Below are positions 9,412 through 17,837 of a stretch of 64,000 bases of DNA, piece by piece. Each line of letters opens with the position of its first letter. Within the stretch, counting starts at the first letter, position 1. The notes under the pieces were generated by a model. That model saw only the letters and a program-made list of their open reading frames with translations, searched no databases and was not told the DNA's origin. The translations under genes and the position numbers were made by a program. Source of the stretch: Actinophytocola sp036378875 (lineage in GTDB: Bacteria > Actinomycetota > Actinomycetes > Mycobacteriales > Pseudonocardiaceae); assembly GCF_036378875.1 (NCBI RefSeq), contig NZ_DASUVO010000103.1:44957-108956 (forward strand), written 5' to 3'.

Positions 9412-10190
9412 TGGACCACGCCTTCCTTCACGGGGCTCGGCTGCGACTTGCTCTCGAGCAGCTGCTGATCGAGGTCGTACCGGCGAATCAACGCGAGCAG
9501 CAGGGCGAAGCCGGCACGGAAGAGGTAGATCATCGACTTGATCGGCCGGTGACTGGGCTGGCCTCCGCGGCGGGGGCGCATGTGCGCGGGCACCTGCACG
9601 ATCTTGCAGCCGGCGCGCAGCGCGATCACCATCGACTCGATGGTGTCACCCAGGTACTCGACCGGGTAGTGCTCGGCGAACACCGGCAACGCACGGCCAC
9701 CGGTGGCCTTGAACCCGGACGTGGCGTCGGTCAGCTTGGTCTTGGCGAGCCGGGACAGCACCTTCGACAGCACGACCATCGCCCACTTGCGGGGGCCACG
9801 CACCTTGTAGGTGTCGTCCTTGCTCGTGAAACGCCCGCCGATGACGAGGTCCGCCTCGGACAACTTCTCCAACAGGGCGGGCACCTCGTTGGGGTCGTGC
9901 TGACCGTCGGCGTCCACCTGGACGGCGGCCTCGTAGCCGTGGCGGACGGCGTAGCGGAAACCCGCACGCATCGCCCCGCCGACGCCGAGGTTGAACGGAA
10001 GCTCCAACACGAGCGCGCCCGCCTCGCGGGCCACGTCCGCGGTCTTGTCGGTCGACCCGTCACTCACGACCAGCACCGGCAGGTCAGGTGTGGCGGCGCG
10101 AATCTCCCGCACCGTTTCACCTACTGTCAGCTGTTCGTTCCAAGCCGGGACAACGATGATCGCGCGGGCGGCAGGCACCTTGCTTGACAC
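9408..10190 (-). CDS. Polyprenyl-phosphate glycosyltransferase (DPM1-like)
   Basis: A 260-residue family-2 glycosyltransferase: PAWNEQ at 15-20, VSDGSTDKT near 42-50, DADGQHD at 93-99 with the catalytic metal DxD, and a conserved TDATSGFKA segment near 157-165. A hydrophobic stretch near 225-240 could touch the membrane. Such enzymes load a sugar onto polyprenyl phosphate for use by GT-C transferases on the outer face, which suits the DUF6541 protein, flippase and acyltransferase around it. Its stop overlaps the start of the DUF2304 gene by 4 bp. The sugar is unknown. Confidence 0.87.
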   Translation of the reverse strand: MSSKVPAARAIIVVPAWNEQLTVGETVREIRAATPDLPVLVVSDGSTDKTADVAREAGALVLELPFNLGVGGAMRAGFRYAVRHGYEAAVQVDADGQHDPNEVPALLEKLSEADLVIGGRFTSKDDTYKVRGPRKWAMVVLSKVLSRLAKTKLTDATSGFKATGGRALPVFAEHYPVEYLGDTIESMVIALRAGCKIVQVPAHMRPRRGGQPSHRPIKSMIYLFRAGFALLLALIRRYDLDQQLLESKSQPSPVKEGVVQ

Positions 10191-10201
10191 GGTTGGAAAG
10201 A

Positions 10202-11539
10202 CTAGCCGGAAGTCACGACAGTCCCGGCACCGGCCGCCGCCGTGGCTGCCTCGCCGCCTTCACGCAGCGCTTTCGCCAGCGCACGCAACATGATGGCGAC
10301 GACGAGCGCGGCGCCGGCGAGCTGTGCTATCACCCCCGCGTGGATGGGATCGCCTGGCAGGGCGAGCAACGCGACCAGCACCACCGTGCCCGCGGCCCAC
10401 CCGTAGGTCACCTGCTTGTGGGCACCGAGGGCGATCAGTCCGGGCTGCAGCACGAGCGCGGTCATCAGCCCGACCGTGCTGACCCCGAGCAGGCCGACGA
10501 CCGTGGTGGGGAGCCGGACCTCGGCGCCGAACAGCACCTGCACGGCCCAAGGCCCGACCGTGAACGACGCGAGCACGCCGAGCAGGCCGATCGCGAGCAC
10601 GGCCATGAGGATGACCCGCAGCCGGGCACGGACGCCGGCGAAGTCGTGTGCGGACGCCGCCCTGGTGAGCGACGGCAGCAACATGGCCTGGACCGGCGCG
10701 AACAGGAAAAGCGGGATGCGGGCCAGCACGAACGCCGACGCGAACGCGGCCGCCGTCGCCGCGTCCTCCGGCAGGCGGGCGGTCACCACGATCGGTGCCA
10801 CGTTCATCACGAGCAGCATCAGCATCGTGCCGCCGACCAGCAGCGACAGGGAACGTGCCATGCGCTTGACCGACGCGGGCTCGACGGTCACCTCACCGAC
10901 CGTCACCTCACCGACCGGCTCGACCGGCTGGTTCACGCCCCGCCGCAGCCAGAACAGGCCGGCGAGCGCCCCGAACCCAGAGCCCGCCGCGAAGATCATC
11001 GCGTACCAGGTGGGGTCCGGCAGGCCCAGCGCCGCGATCACGATGCAAGGCAGGATCCGGGCGATCCCCTCGGCGCCCAGCGTCGCCGAGTAACCGGTGA
11101 ACCGCTGTCGCCCGCCGAGCAGGCCGCGCACCACGTAGACGGCGGCCGAGGTGACCACGCTCAGCAGTACGGCCAGGAACAGTCCCCACTGCCCGGCGAA
11201 CGCCTGGTCGGTGAGGATCGGTGACGCCACGAGCAGCACCACGAGCACCACGGCCAGCAGGCCGGCGGCGAGCAGCCAGGCGTGCCGGGTGACCGCGGCG
11301 ACGCCCCGACCGGCGGCGGCCTCCGAGCTCACCGAGCGGCTGGTCTCCTGCTCGAGCGCGGAGAACACGCCCGGCCCGATGATGTTGACCATGAGATAGA
11401 GGCTCGCGATCGCGGCGGCGTGCGCCGGGTCGAGCGTGTGGCCTGCCAGTGCCACGAAGCCGTAGCCGGCAGCGCCGACCAAAGCGAGGCCCCCTGCCAT
11501 GTAGATGGCGGGACCGAGACGAATACCGAGGCTGACCAC
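10202..11539 (-). CDS. Polysaccharide flippase / MOP-superfamily membrane protein
   Basis: About 445 residues with 12-14 transmembrane segments, resembling Wzx/MurJ-type lipid-linked-oligosaccharide exporters of the MOP superfamily. Hydrophobic helices run from GIRLGPAIYMAGGLAL to the end, with a short charged loop near the middle. I start it at GTG 11539, just before the first helix; an in-frame extension to 11710 would overlap the divergent acyltransferase and lacks membrane-protein character. No clear ribosome site, so the start is uncertain. It lies 11 bp upstream of the polyprenyl glycosyltransferase and is probably the first gene of that operon. It would flip the finished lipid-linked glycan. 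Confidence 0.78.
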   Translation of the reverse strand: MVSLGIRLGPAIYMAGGLALVGAAGYGFVALAGHTLDPAHAAAIASLYLMVNIIGPGVFSALEQETSRSVSSEAAAGRGVAAVTRHAWLLAAGLLAVVLVVLLVASPILTDQAFAGQWGLFLAVLLSVVTSAAVYVVRGLLGGRQRFTGYSATLGAEGIARILPCIVIAALGLPDPTWYAMIFAAGSGFGALAGLFWLRRGVNQPVEPVGEVTVGEVTVEPASVKRMARSLSLLVGGTMLMLLVMNVAPIVVTARLPEDAATAAAFASAFVLARIPLFLFAPVQAMLLPSLTRAASAHDFAGVRARLRVILMAVLAIGLLGVLASFTVGPWAVQVLFGAEVRLPTTVVGLLGVSTVGLMTALVLQPGLIALGAHKQVTYGWAAGTVVLVALLALPGDPIHAGVIAQLAGAALVVAIMLRALAKALREGGEAATAAAGAGTVVTSG

Positions 11540-11637
11540 GCCAACACGGTAGAGAACGTTCCTGTGCCCGGTGGTCCAGGGTCCACCGGAAAGCAACCCT
11601 CGGGGCGCCCCCGGTGTGTTGGGTAGTGACCTCACAC

Positions 11638-13770
11638 ATGGGGGAAACCAAAGTGGATAAAGGGAAAGCGCCGCGGGAGGACCGCGGCGGGTTACTCGTG
11701 CGCCCGTCATCCGGGTTCCGCACCGACATCCAGGCCCTGCGTGCCGTGGCCGTGCTGGCGGTGGTGGTCAACCACCTCTCGGCGAGCTGGCTGACCGGTG
11801 GCTACGTCGGCGTGGACGTGTTCTTCGTCATCTCCGGCTTCCTGATCACCGCGCATCTGGACCGCGAGATCCTCGCCACCGGGCGAGTCAGGCTCGGCGC
11901 GTTTTACGCACGCCGCGTACGGCGCCTGCTGCCCGCCGCGCTGCTCGTGCTGGGCCTTTCGGTGGTCGCGGCGTACTTCCTGTTGCCGTACCCGAGGTGG
12001 GCGGCGACCGCGGAAGAGGCCGTCGCGAGCGCGACGTACTGGGAGAACTGGCTGCTCTCGGCCAAGTCGGTCGACTACTCGGCGGCCAACACGGCGGCGA
12101 GCCTCGTGCAGCACTACTGGTCGCTGTCGGTGGAGGAGCAGTTCTACCTGGTCTGGCCGCTGCTGCTGTGGGTGCTCGCGCTGCGGCGCGTGCGGGTCGC
12201 CGGTGTCGCGGTGATCGGGGCCGCGTCGTTCGGGTTCAGCGTGTACTACACGGACGTCTCACCGAGCGAGGCGTACTTCGCCACCCCCGTACGGATCTGG
12301 GAGTTCGCGCTGGGCGCGCTGATCGCGCTCGCCGGCTCGCGGATGGTGGTGCCGCGCGTCGCGGCGGGGTTCGCGTCGTTCGCGGGCTTCGCGCTGATCG
12401 CCTTTGCCGCCGTGTCGTACGACCACCACACCGCGTTCCCGGGCTTCCTGGCACTGGTCCCGACCCTCGGCACGGCCCTGGTGATCGTCGGCGGGCTCTA
12501 CCCCGGCCGGCAGTGGCACACCGCGGTGACCGCGGCCGGGCCGGTGCAGCTGTTGGGGAACATCAGCTACTCGCTGTACCTGTGGCACTGGCCGCTGATC
12601 GTGCTGGCACCGTTCGTGCTCGGCGACGTGCTGGACGCCGGACGGGTGACGACGCCGTACCTGCTGGCCGTGCTCGGCGCGTCCCTGGTGCTGGCCTACC
12701 TGTCGAAGGTGCTGGTCGAGGACCTCGGCAAGGTGGTCGTCCGCCGCACCGGGGTGACGTTCGCCGCGATGGTCGTGGGCGTCGCCGCGTGCGTGGTGGC
12801 GGCCTCGACACTGAACTGGACCTACGAACGGCACGTCGCCCAGGCGGAGCGGGACGTGACCGTGGCCCCGGATTTCACGGTGGTCCCGTGCCGCGGCGCG
12901 GTGGCCATGGTCAACGACTGCCCGGACCGGCTTGGTCCGGCGGACATCGTGACGATGGGTCCGGCGAACAGCTACGTCAACACGCCGGGGGACTGCGTCC
13001 TCACCGAACATGTCGACCAGGACAAGTCCGACCGGGACAAGAAGCTGTGGACCTGCGACTACAGCGGCGGCGACCCCGCCGCGCAGACGGTCTGGTTGTT
13101 GGGGGACTCGCACGCCCAACACTGGCAGCACCCGCTCTTCGACCTCGCTCGGGAGAGGAAATGGGTGCTGAAGATGGCGTTGGCACCCGGATGCCCGTTC
13201 GCGGACGTCGAGTTCACCGGCATCTTCGGCGCGGAGTCGGAGGAGGTCACGAAGAGTTGCGGAGAGTGGACGCGGCGGATAACCGACCTCGTCGCCGACG
13301 ACCGGCCGGCGATCGTGTTCACCTCGTTCTTCGCGCGCCAGGAGCGTGCGGACGACGGCTCCGACCGTTCCCAGACCGAGCAGTACCGCGAGGGACTGGA
13401 GTCCTACTGGCGCGCATGGACGGACGCAGGCGCCCAGGTCGTGGTCCTGGTGGACCCGCCACTCACCACTGGACGCGACCCGAACTGTGTGGAGCTGAAC
13501 CCCGACAACCCCGTGGCCTGTGCGGTGGACCGCGCCTCGGCGACCCCGGTCGACCCGTTGACCGAGGCGGCACGCGACGTGCCCGGCGTGACCATCGTGG
13601 ACCTGACCAGTTACTTCTGTGACAGCCAACGGTGTTACGCGGTGGTCGGGAACGTGGTCGTGTACTTCGACGACGACCACATGAACTCGGAGTTCAGCCG
13701 CAGTCTGAAACCAATGATCGCGGAAGCGGTGGGTCTGTGTTCGGATTGCGTGGCCGCCGCGCCGCGCTAG
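11638..13770 (+). CDS. Acyltransferase-3 / SGNH fusion (OafA-like)
   Basis: About 710 residues. The N-terminal half is an acyltransferase-3 membrane domain with the FRTDIQALRAVAV start signature, GGYVGVDVFFVISGFLI, RRVRRLLPAALL and a WSLSVEEQFYLVWP segment, across about 10-11 helices. The C-terminal half is a periplasmic SGNH domain with the GDSHAQHW nucleophile block near residue 490 and the catalytic pair in DDDHMNSEFS near 684-693. Such proteins O-acetylate surface polysaccharides or peptidoglycan outside the membrane. Start at ATG 11638 or, with a better GGGGGA spacing, GTG 11653. It diverges from the flippase, suggesting it decorates the same glycan. Confidence 0.87.
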   Translation: MGETKVDKGKAPREDRGGLLVRPSSGFRTDIQALRAVAVLAVVVNHLSASWLTGGYVGVDVFFVISGFLITAHLDREILATGRVRLGAFYARRVRRLLPAALLVLGLSVVAAYFLLPYPRWAATAEEAVASATYWENWLLSAKSVDYSAANTAASLVQHYWSLSVEEQFYLVWPLLLWVLALRRVRVAGVAVIGAASFGFSVYYTDVSPSEAYFATPVRIWEFALGALIALAGSRMVVPRVAAGFASFAGFALIAFAAVSYDHHTAFPGFLALVPTLGTALVIVGGLYPGRQWHTAVTAAGPVQLLGNISYSLYLWHWPLIVLAPFVLGDVLDAGRVTTPYLLAVLGASLVLAYLSKVLVEDLGKVVVRRTGVTFAAMVVGVAACVVAASTLNWTYERHVAQAERDVTVAPDFTVVPCRGAVAMVNDCPDRLGPADIVTMGPANSYVNTPGDCVLTEHVDQDKSDRDKKLWTCDYSGGDPAAQTVWLLGDSHAQHWQHPLFDLARERKWVLKMALAPGCPFADVEFTGIFGAESEEVTKSCGEWTRRITDLVADDRPAIVFTSFFARQERADDGSDRSQTEQYREGLESYWRAWTDAGAQVVVLVDPPLTTGRDPNCVELNPDNPVACAVDRASATPVDPLTEAARDVPGVTIVDLTSYFCDSQRCYAVVGNVVVYFDDDHMNSEFSRSLKPMIAEAVGLCSDCVAAAPR

Positions 13771-13780
13771 CGTTGCCGGC

Positions 13781-14959
13781 GTGCGGCATACAGCTGTTGT
13801 CGGTGGTGGCATCCTCGGTCTCGCGGTGGCCCGTGAGCTGACCATGCGTGGTGACCAGGTGACGGTCCTCGAGAAGGAGGCCCGTTGGGCGGTCCACCAG
13901 ACGGGGCACAACTCGAACGTCGTGCACGCCGGGCTGTACTACGAACCCGGCTCGTTCAAGGCGCGCATGTCGGTGGCGGGCAACCGCTCGATGATCGAGT
14001 TCGCCCGCGCCAACGGGGTGCCGGTCGACGTGTGCGGAAAGCTGGTCGTGGCCACGAGCGCCCAGGAGTTGCCTGGCCTGCACGCACTGGCCGCCCGGGC
14101 GTCCGCGAACGGCGTACCGGCCCGGCTGATCACGCCGGCCGAGGCCCACGAGCACGAGCCAGAAGTGGCCTGTGTGGGCGCCCTGCGGGTGGAGAGCACG
14201 GCGGTCATCGACTTCGTCGCGGTGTGCGAGGTGCTTGCCAAGCAACTGGAGGCGGACGGGGCTGACCTGCGCCTTTCCACACCAGCACTGGCGATCCGCC
14301 CTGGCCGGACCGGCGGTGTGGAGATCGCCACGGGCACCGACGTGATCCGCGCGGACGTGCTGGTGAACTGTGCCGGTCTGCACTCGGACCGGGTGGCTCA
14401 ACTGGCCGGCCTGACCCCGCCGGTGCGGATCGTGCCGTTCCGCGGCGAGTACTTCACGCTGCGGCCGGAGTCGGCGCACCTGGTGCGAGGCCTGATCTAC
14501 CCGGTGCCGGACCCGACGCTGCCGTTCCTGGGCGTGCACCTGACCCGCATGCTGGACGGCAGCGTGCACGCCGGCCCGAACGCCGTGCTGGCGCTGCGGC
14601 GCGAGGGATACCGGTGGCGTGACATGTCCGGCCGCGATCTGGCGGAGGTGGCCCGCTTCCCGGGTGTGTGGCGCCTGGCGAGGAAGTACCCGAAGACGGC
14701 GGTCGACGAGGTGCTGAGGTCGTTGTCCCGTCGGCGTTTCGCCAACAGCCTCGCTCGCCTCGTGCCGGCGGTGGGTCGGGAGGACCTGGTCCGGGCGGGT
14801 GCCGGGGTCCGAGCGCAGGCACTGCGCCCGGACGGAACCCTCGTGCACGACTTCATCATCGAGACGGTCCCGAACCAGGTCCACGTGCTGAACGCGCCGT
14901 CACCGGGTGCGACATGCGCCCTGGAGATCGCGAAGCACGTAGCCGACCAGGTCGCCTAG
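13781..14959 (+). CDS. lhgO: L-2-hydroxyglutarate oxidase (LhgO-like)
   Basis: A 392-residue FAD-dependent DAO-family enzyme. The dinucleotide-binding motif VVGGGILGL lies at 6-14, the conserved TGHNSNVVHAGLYY segment near 41-54, the substrate-proximal PFRGEYF near 217-223, and a C-terminal GAGVRAQAL / APSPGATCAL pair that closes the FAD site. This matches LhgO/YgaF, which oxidises L-2-hydroxyglutarate to 2-oxoglutarate and passes electrons to the respiratory chain. The GTG start lies 10 bp after the acyltransferase stop. Its TAG stop overlaps the convergent DMT exporter's stop in a shared CTAG. Confidence 0.87.
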   Translation: MRHTAVVGGGILGLAVARELTMRGDQVTVLEKEARWAVHQTGHNSNVVHAGLYYEPGSFKARMSVAGNRSMIEFARANGVPVDVCGKLVVATSAQELPGLHALAARASANGVPARLITPAEAHEHEPEVACVGALRVESTAVIDFVAVCEVLAKQLEADGADLRLSTPALAIRPGRTGGVEIATGTDVIRADVLVNCAGLHSDRVAQLAGLTPPVRIVPFRGEYFTLRPESAHLVRGLIYPVPDPTLPFLGVHLTRMLDGSVHAGPNAVLALRREGYRWRDMSGRDLAEVARFPGVWRLARKYPKTAVDEVLRSLSRRRFANSLARLVPAVGREDLVRAGAGVRAQALRPDGTLVHDFIIETVPNQVHVLNAPSPGATCALEIAKHVADQVA

Positions 14960-15834
14960 CCTTCCTGTGTGCCGGGTGCGAGGTAGTACAGGGCGAGCGC
15001 CCCGGCGATCAACAAGGCCCCGACCACTCCCGCCGCGGTGAGCCGCTCCCCGTGCAGAGCAACCGCCAGCACGGTCGCCGTCAGGGGTTCCAGCATGGTC
15101 GCGAGCGCCGCGGCAGTGGGATGTGCGTGCCGTAGGCCGAGAAAGTAGGAGCCGTAGGCCAGCGCGGTGGGGACCAGGCCGAGGAACCCGATCAACGCGA
15201 GGACATCCCCAGCCAGCGGTACCGACATCCCGTCGAAGCCCGCGAGCGGCAACAGGAAGAGTCCGCCGAGCAGCAACCCTGCAGAGGTAACCACGTGCTG
15301 TCCCGGCACCGGCCGCGCCGAGACGAGCGTCAACGCGGCGAACCCGGCCCCGGCGACCAGCGACATGACCACACCGCTGACCACCTGCCACCCATCGGCG
15401 CCGGCGGCTCCTCCGGACAGCAGGGCCAACCCGAGCACCGCGGTACCAACAGCGAGCAGCACCCGCCGCTCGCGTACTCCACTGATCACGACCACGAAGA
15501 CAGGCACACAACCGATCGTGATGAGCGTGGCCAGGCTGACGGCGATTTGAGCAACCGCCACCTGGTAGGCGGCCTGGAACTGAGCAAGCAACCCTCCGGC
15601 GACGAGCAACCGCGAGAGCGCGGCCCTCCCACGGAGGTACCGCAACTGCCCAGCGACGACGACCGTTGCGAGCAACCCACCGACCAGCAACCGATACGCG
15701 GCCACGGCGACAGGCGACAGGCCGGCGGCAGACTGCAACATCGCGCCGGCAAGGCCGCCGGTCCCCCACAGGACCCCGGCGAGAACGAGCAGCGCGACGG
15801 AAAGCCGCGCAGGACGAACCGACAAAGAAGACAA
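14956..15834 (-). CDS. EamA/DMT-superfamily exporter
   Basis: A 292-residue protein with ten predicted transmembrane helices in two EamA repeats: AGVLWGTGGLAG near 19-30 and the repeat-2 signature LVPTALAYGSYFLGLRHA near 226-243. Members export amino acids or other metabolites; the substrate is not readable. The start is TTG at 15834, preceded by GGGAG at about 8 bp, so weak initiation is likely. About 160 bp upstream there are two tiny reading frames and a hairpin (see 15899-15997) that could be an attenuation leader. Its stop codon overlaps the convergent lhgO stop as CTAG. Confidence 0.82.
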   Translation of the reverse strand: MSSLSVRPARLSVALLVLAGVLWGTGGLAGAMLQSAAGLSPVAVAAYRLLVGGLLATVVVAGQLRYLRGRAALSRLLVAGGLLAQFQAAYQVAVAQIAVSLATLITIGCVPVFVVVISGVRERRVLLAVGTAVLGLALLSGGAAGADGWQVVSGVVMSLVAGAGFAALTLVSARPVPGQHVVTSAGLLLGGLFLLPLAGFDGMSVPLAGDVLALIGFLGLVPTALAYGSYFLGLRHAHPTAAALATMLEPLTATVLAVALHGERLTAAGVVGALLIAGALALYYLAPGTQEG

Positions 15835-15898
15835 GAGAAACGCTCCCAGGCGTCGAAGATTCGAGATGAGGTCTTCGCTCGCGGGGCGTCTGTCGTCG

Positions 15899-15997
15899 TC
15901 AGTGCAGCATCAGGCAGGCGTGGCGCAGAACCACACCGTCAGAAGAACACCCCGCTCAGCCGCGGGGCGGCGGGGTGATGGGAAAGGTCCGATGCAC
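15899..15997 (-). promoter_or_regulatory. Possible leader with two tiny ORFs and a hairpin ahead of the DMT exporter
   Basis: On the exporter strand, GTG at 15997 opens a 13-codon frame (MHRTFPITPPPRG) ending inside a hairpin whose arms ACCCCGC and GCGGGGT lie at 15949-15955 and 15970-15976. GTG at 15934 then opens an 11-codon frame (MVLRHACLMLH) overlapping a second small stem (GTGG/CCAC). The exporter's TTG follows 64 bp later. This arrangement resembles ribosome-mediated attenuation leaders, but neither tiny frame has a good ribosome site. Confidence 0.3.
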
Positions 15998-16132
15998 GCC
16001 CGCAGGCTAGCTGGCCCCCGCGCAACGGCCCACCGCGTTTCATATGCCCACCTTCGGTGACATCCGGCCGAACGCGAAACGTGCCACGGGCCACGCCCGA
16101 TGAGCGCGGTGACTCATGGGGAGGTCACTTCA

Positions 16133-16497
16133 GTGCGAACCATCGCGACGATCACGTCCATCGGTGCCTGTCTTGTCGCCGTGCTGACGACAGGCGGGTG
16201 CGACGGCAGCGCATCGCCCCAAGGCCCGGACGCACCCGCCGGCGAACAGTCCGCCCAGCAATGGACGATGCCGGACCTCGTGGGCGCGACCCTGCAGGAC
16301 GCACAGGACCAGATCCAGGCTCTTACCGACGGCACGGTCTACTCCACCGACTCGCACGACCTGACCGGTGCGGACGGAACCAGGTCGTCGATGCGAACTG
16401 GCAGGTGTGCACACAGAACCTCGAGCCAGGCCAACAGTTGACCAGTAAGTCGCGGATCGACTTCGGCGTGGTCGAGCTCGAGGAGTCCTGCCCCTGA
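16133..16497 (+). pseudogene. PASTA-like lipoprotein with a one-base frameshift
   Basis: The GTG at 16133 follows GGGGAGGT at 7 bp and starts an exported lipoprotein: hydrophobic signal, then TTGGC lipobox with Cys at about residue 21. A PASTA-like segment follows (MPDLVGATLQDAQDQIQ). The first frame runs into unrelated sequence after about residue 80 and stops at 16441. The continuation NQVVDANWQVCTQNLEPGQ lies in the +1-shifted frame from about 16376 and ends at 16497. Restoring one C near 16374-16376 would give an uninterrupted ADRNQVVDANWQVC reading, typical of this domain. So this is a recent frameshift, a sequencing error, or a decaying gene. Full length would be about 121 residues. It ends 3 bp before the convergent serS stop. 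Confidence 0.7.
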
Positions 16498-16500
16498 CTG

Positions 16501-17760
16501 TTACGCCGGTTCCAGTACCTCTCGGCCCAGGTAGGGCCGCAGCGCGGTCGGCACTCGTACGGAGCCGTCTGCCTGCTGGTGGTTCTCCAGCATCGCCACG
16601 ATCCACCTCGTCGTTGCCAGCGTGCCGTTCAGCGTGGCCGCTGTCTGCGGTCGGCCGTTCTCGTCGCGGTAGCGGATCGACAGCCGGCGAGCCTGGAACG
16701 TCGTGCAGTTCGAGGTGGACGTCAGTTCCCGGTAGCGGGACTGCGTCGGTACCCACGCCTCGCAGTCGAACTTCCGTGCCGCGCTCATGCCGAGGTCACC
16801 ACCGGCCACGTCGATCACGCGGTACGGCACCTCGATCTTCGCGAGCATCTCCTCCTCCCACGCCAACAGCTTGGCGTGCTCGTTCTCCGCGTCTTCCGGC
16901 CGGCAGTAGACGAACATCTCGACCTTGTCGAACTGGTGGACGCGGATGATCCCGCGGGTGTCCTTCCCGTAGGACCCCGCCTCGCGCCGGAAGCACGACG
17001 ACCACCCCGCGTACCTCCGCGGTCCCGCTGATAGGTCGAGGATCTCGTTCGCGTGGTAGCCCGCCAGCGGTACCTCCGACGTGCCGACCAGGTACAGCTC
17101 GTCGTCGGCGAGGCGGTACACCTCGCTGGCGTGCGCACCGAGGAAGCCCGTGCCCGCGATGATCTCCGGGCGGACCAGGACCGGCGGGATCATCAGCGTG
17201 AACCCGTTCGCGGTGGCCTGCGCCGCGGCCAGGTTGAGCAGGGCGAGCTGCAGCTGCGCGCCGACCCCGGTCAGGAAGTAGAACCGCGAACCGGACACCT
17301 TCGCGCCTCGCTCGATGTCCAACGCGCCCAGACGCACGCCGAGGTCGAGGTGGTCAGCCGGCTCGAAGTCGAACGCAGGTGGTGTGCCCACCTCCTTGAG
17401 CACGACGTAGTCATCCTCGCCACCAGCCGGTGCCGCCCGGTGCACCACGTTCGGCACGGCTACGTGCAGCTCCGCGAGCGCGGCCTCCGCCGCCGACTGC
17501 TCCGCCTCGGCGGACCGGACCCGCGCGGCGAGTTCCCGTCCCGTGGCCAGCAGCGCGTCCCGCTCCTCGCCCCGCGCCATGCCCACCTGCTTGCCCAGCT
17601 GTTTCTGCTCGGCACGCAGTGCGTCGGCGGCGGCGACCGCAGACCTGCGTCGTTCCTCGGCGGACAGCAGGGCGTCGACCACCGCTTCGTCCTCGCCGCG
17701 TGCACGTTGCGACGCGCGCACGGCCTCTGGATTCTCACGCAGAGTCCTCAAGTCGATCAC
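16501..17760 (-). CDS. serS: Seryl-tRNA synthetase
   Basis: A 419-residue class II synthetase that charges tRNA-Ser (and tRNA-Sec where present). Residues 1-105 form the antiparallel coiled-coil tRNA-binding arm. The catalytic domain shows the serine-binding GTSEVPLAGYHANE at 226-239, motif 2 FRRE at 257-260 with the KDTRGIIRVHQF loop to 277, and motif 3 NGTLATTRWIVAMLEN at 378-393. Length is normal for bacteria. Start ATG at 17760. It neighbours the divergent septum-formation gene as in M. tuberculosis (from memory, Rv3834c-Rv3836), so the order is conserved. Confidence 0.96.
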   Translation of the reverse strand: MIDLRTLRENPEAVRASQRARGEDEAVVDALLSAEERRRSAVAAADALRAEQKQLGKQVGMARGEERDALLATGRELAARVRSAEAEQSAAEAALAELHVAVPNVVHRAAPAGGEDDYVVLKEVGTPPAFDFEPADHLDLGVRLGALDIERGAKVSGSRFYFLTGVGAQLQLALLNLAAAQATANGFTLMIPPVLVRPEIIAGTGFLGAHASEVYRLADDELYLVGTSEVPLAGYHANEILDLSAGPRRYAGWSSCFRREAGSYGKDTRGIIRVHQFDKVEMFVYCRPEDAENEHAKLLAWEEEMLAKIEVPYRVIDVAGGDLGMSAARKFDCEAWVPTQSRYRELTSTSNCTTFQARRLSIRYRDENGRPQTAATLNGTLATTRWIVAMLENHQQADGSVRVPTALRPYLGREVLEPA

Positions 17761-17837
17761 AGCCGGGAGCGTATCCGCGAGGTGGTTTCGGGCACCAACC
17801 CGATTCGGCCCCTACCACGTTGCGTAACGCTGGCATC

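Noticed and set aside
11540..11710. Longer N-terminus for the flippase
   Set aside because: The extra residues are Pro/Arg-rich and would overlap the divergent acyltransferase start; no ribosome site.
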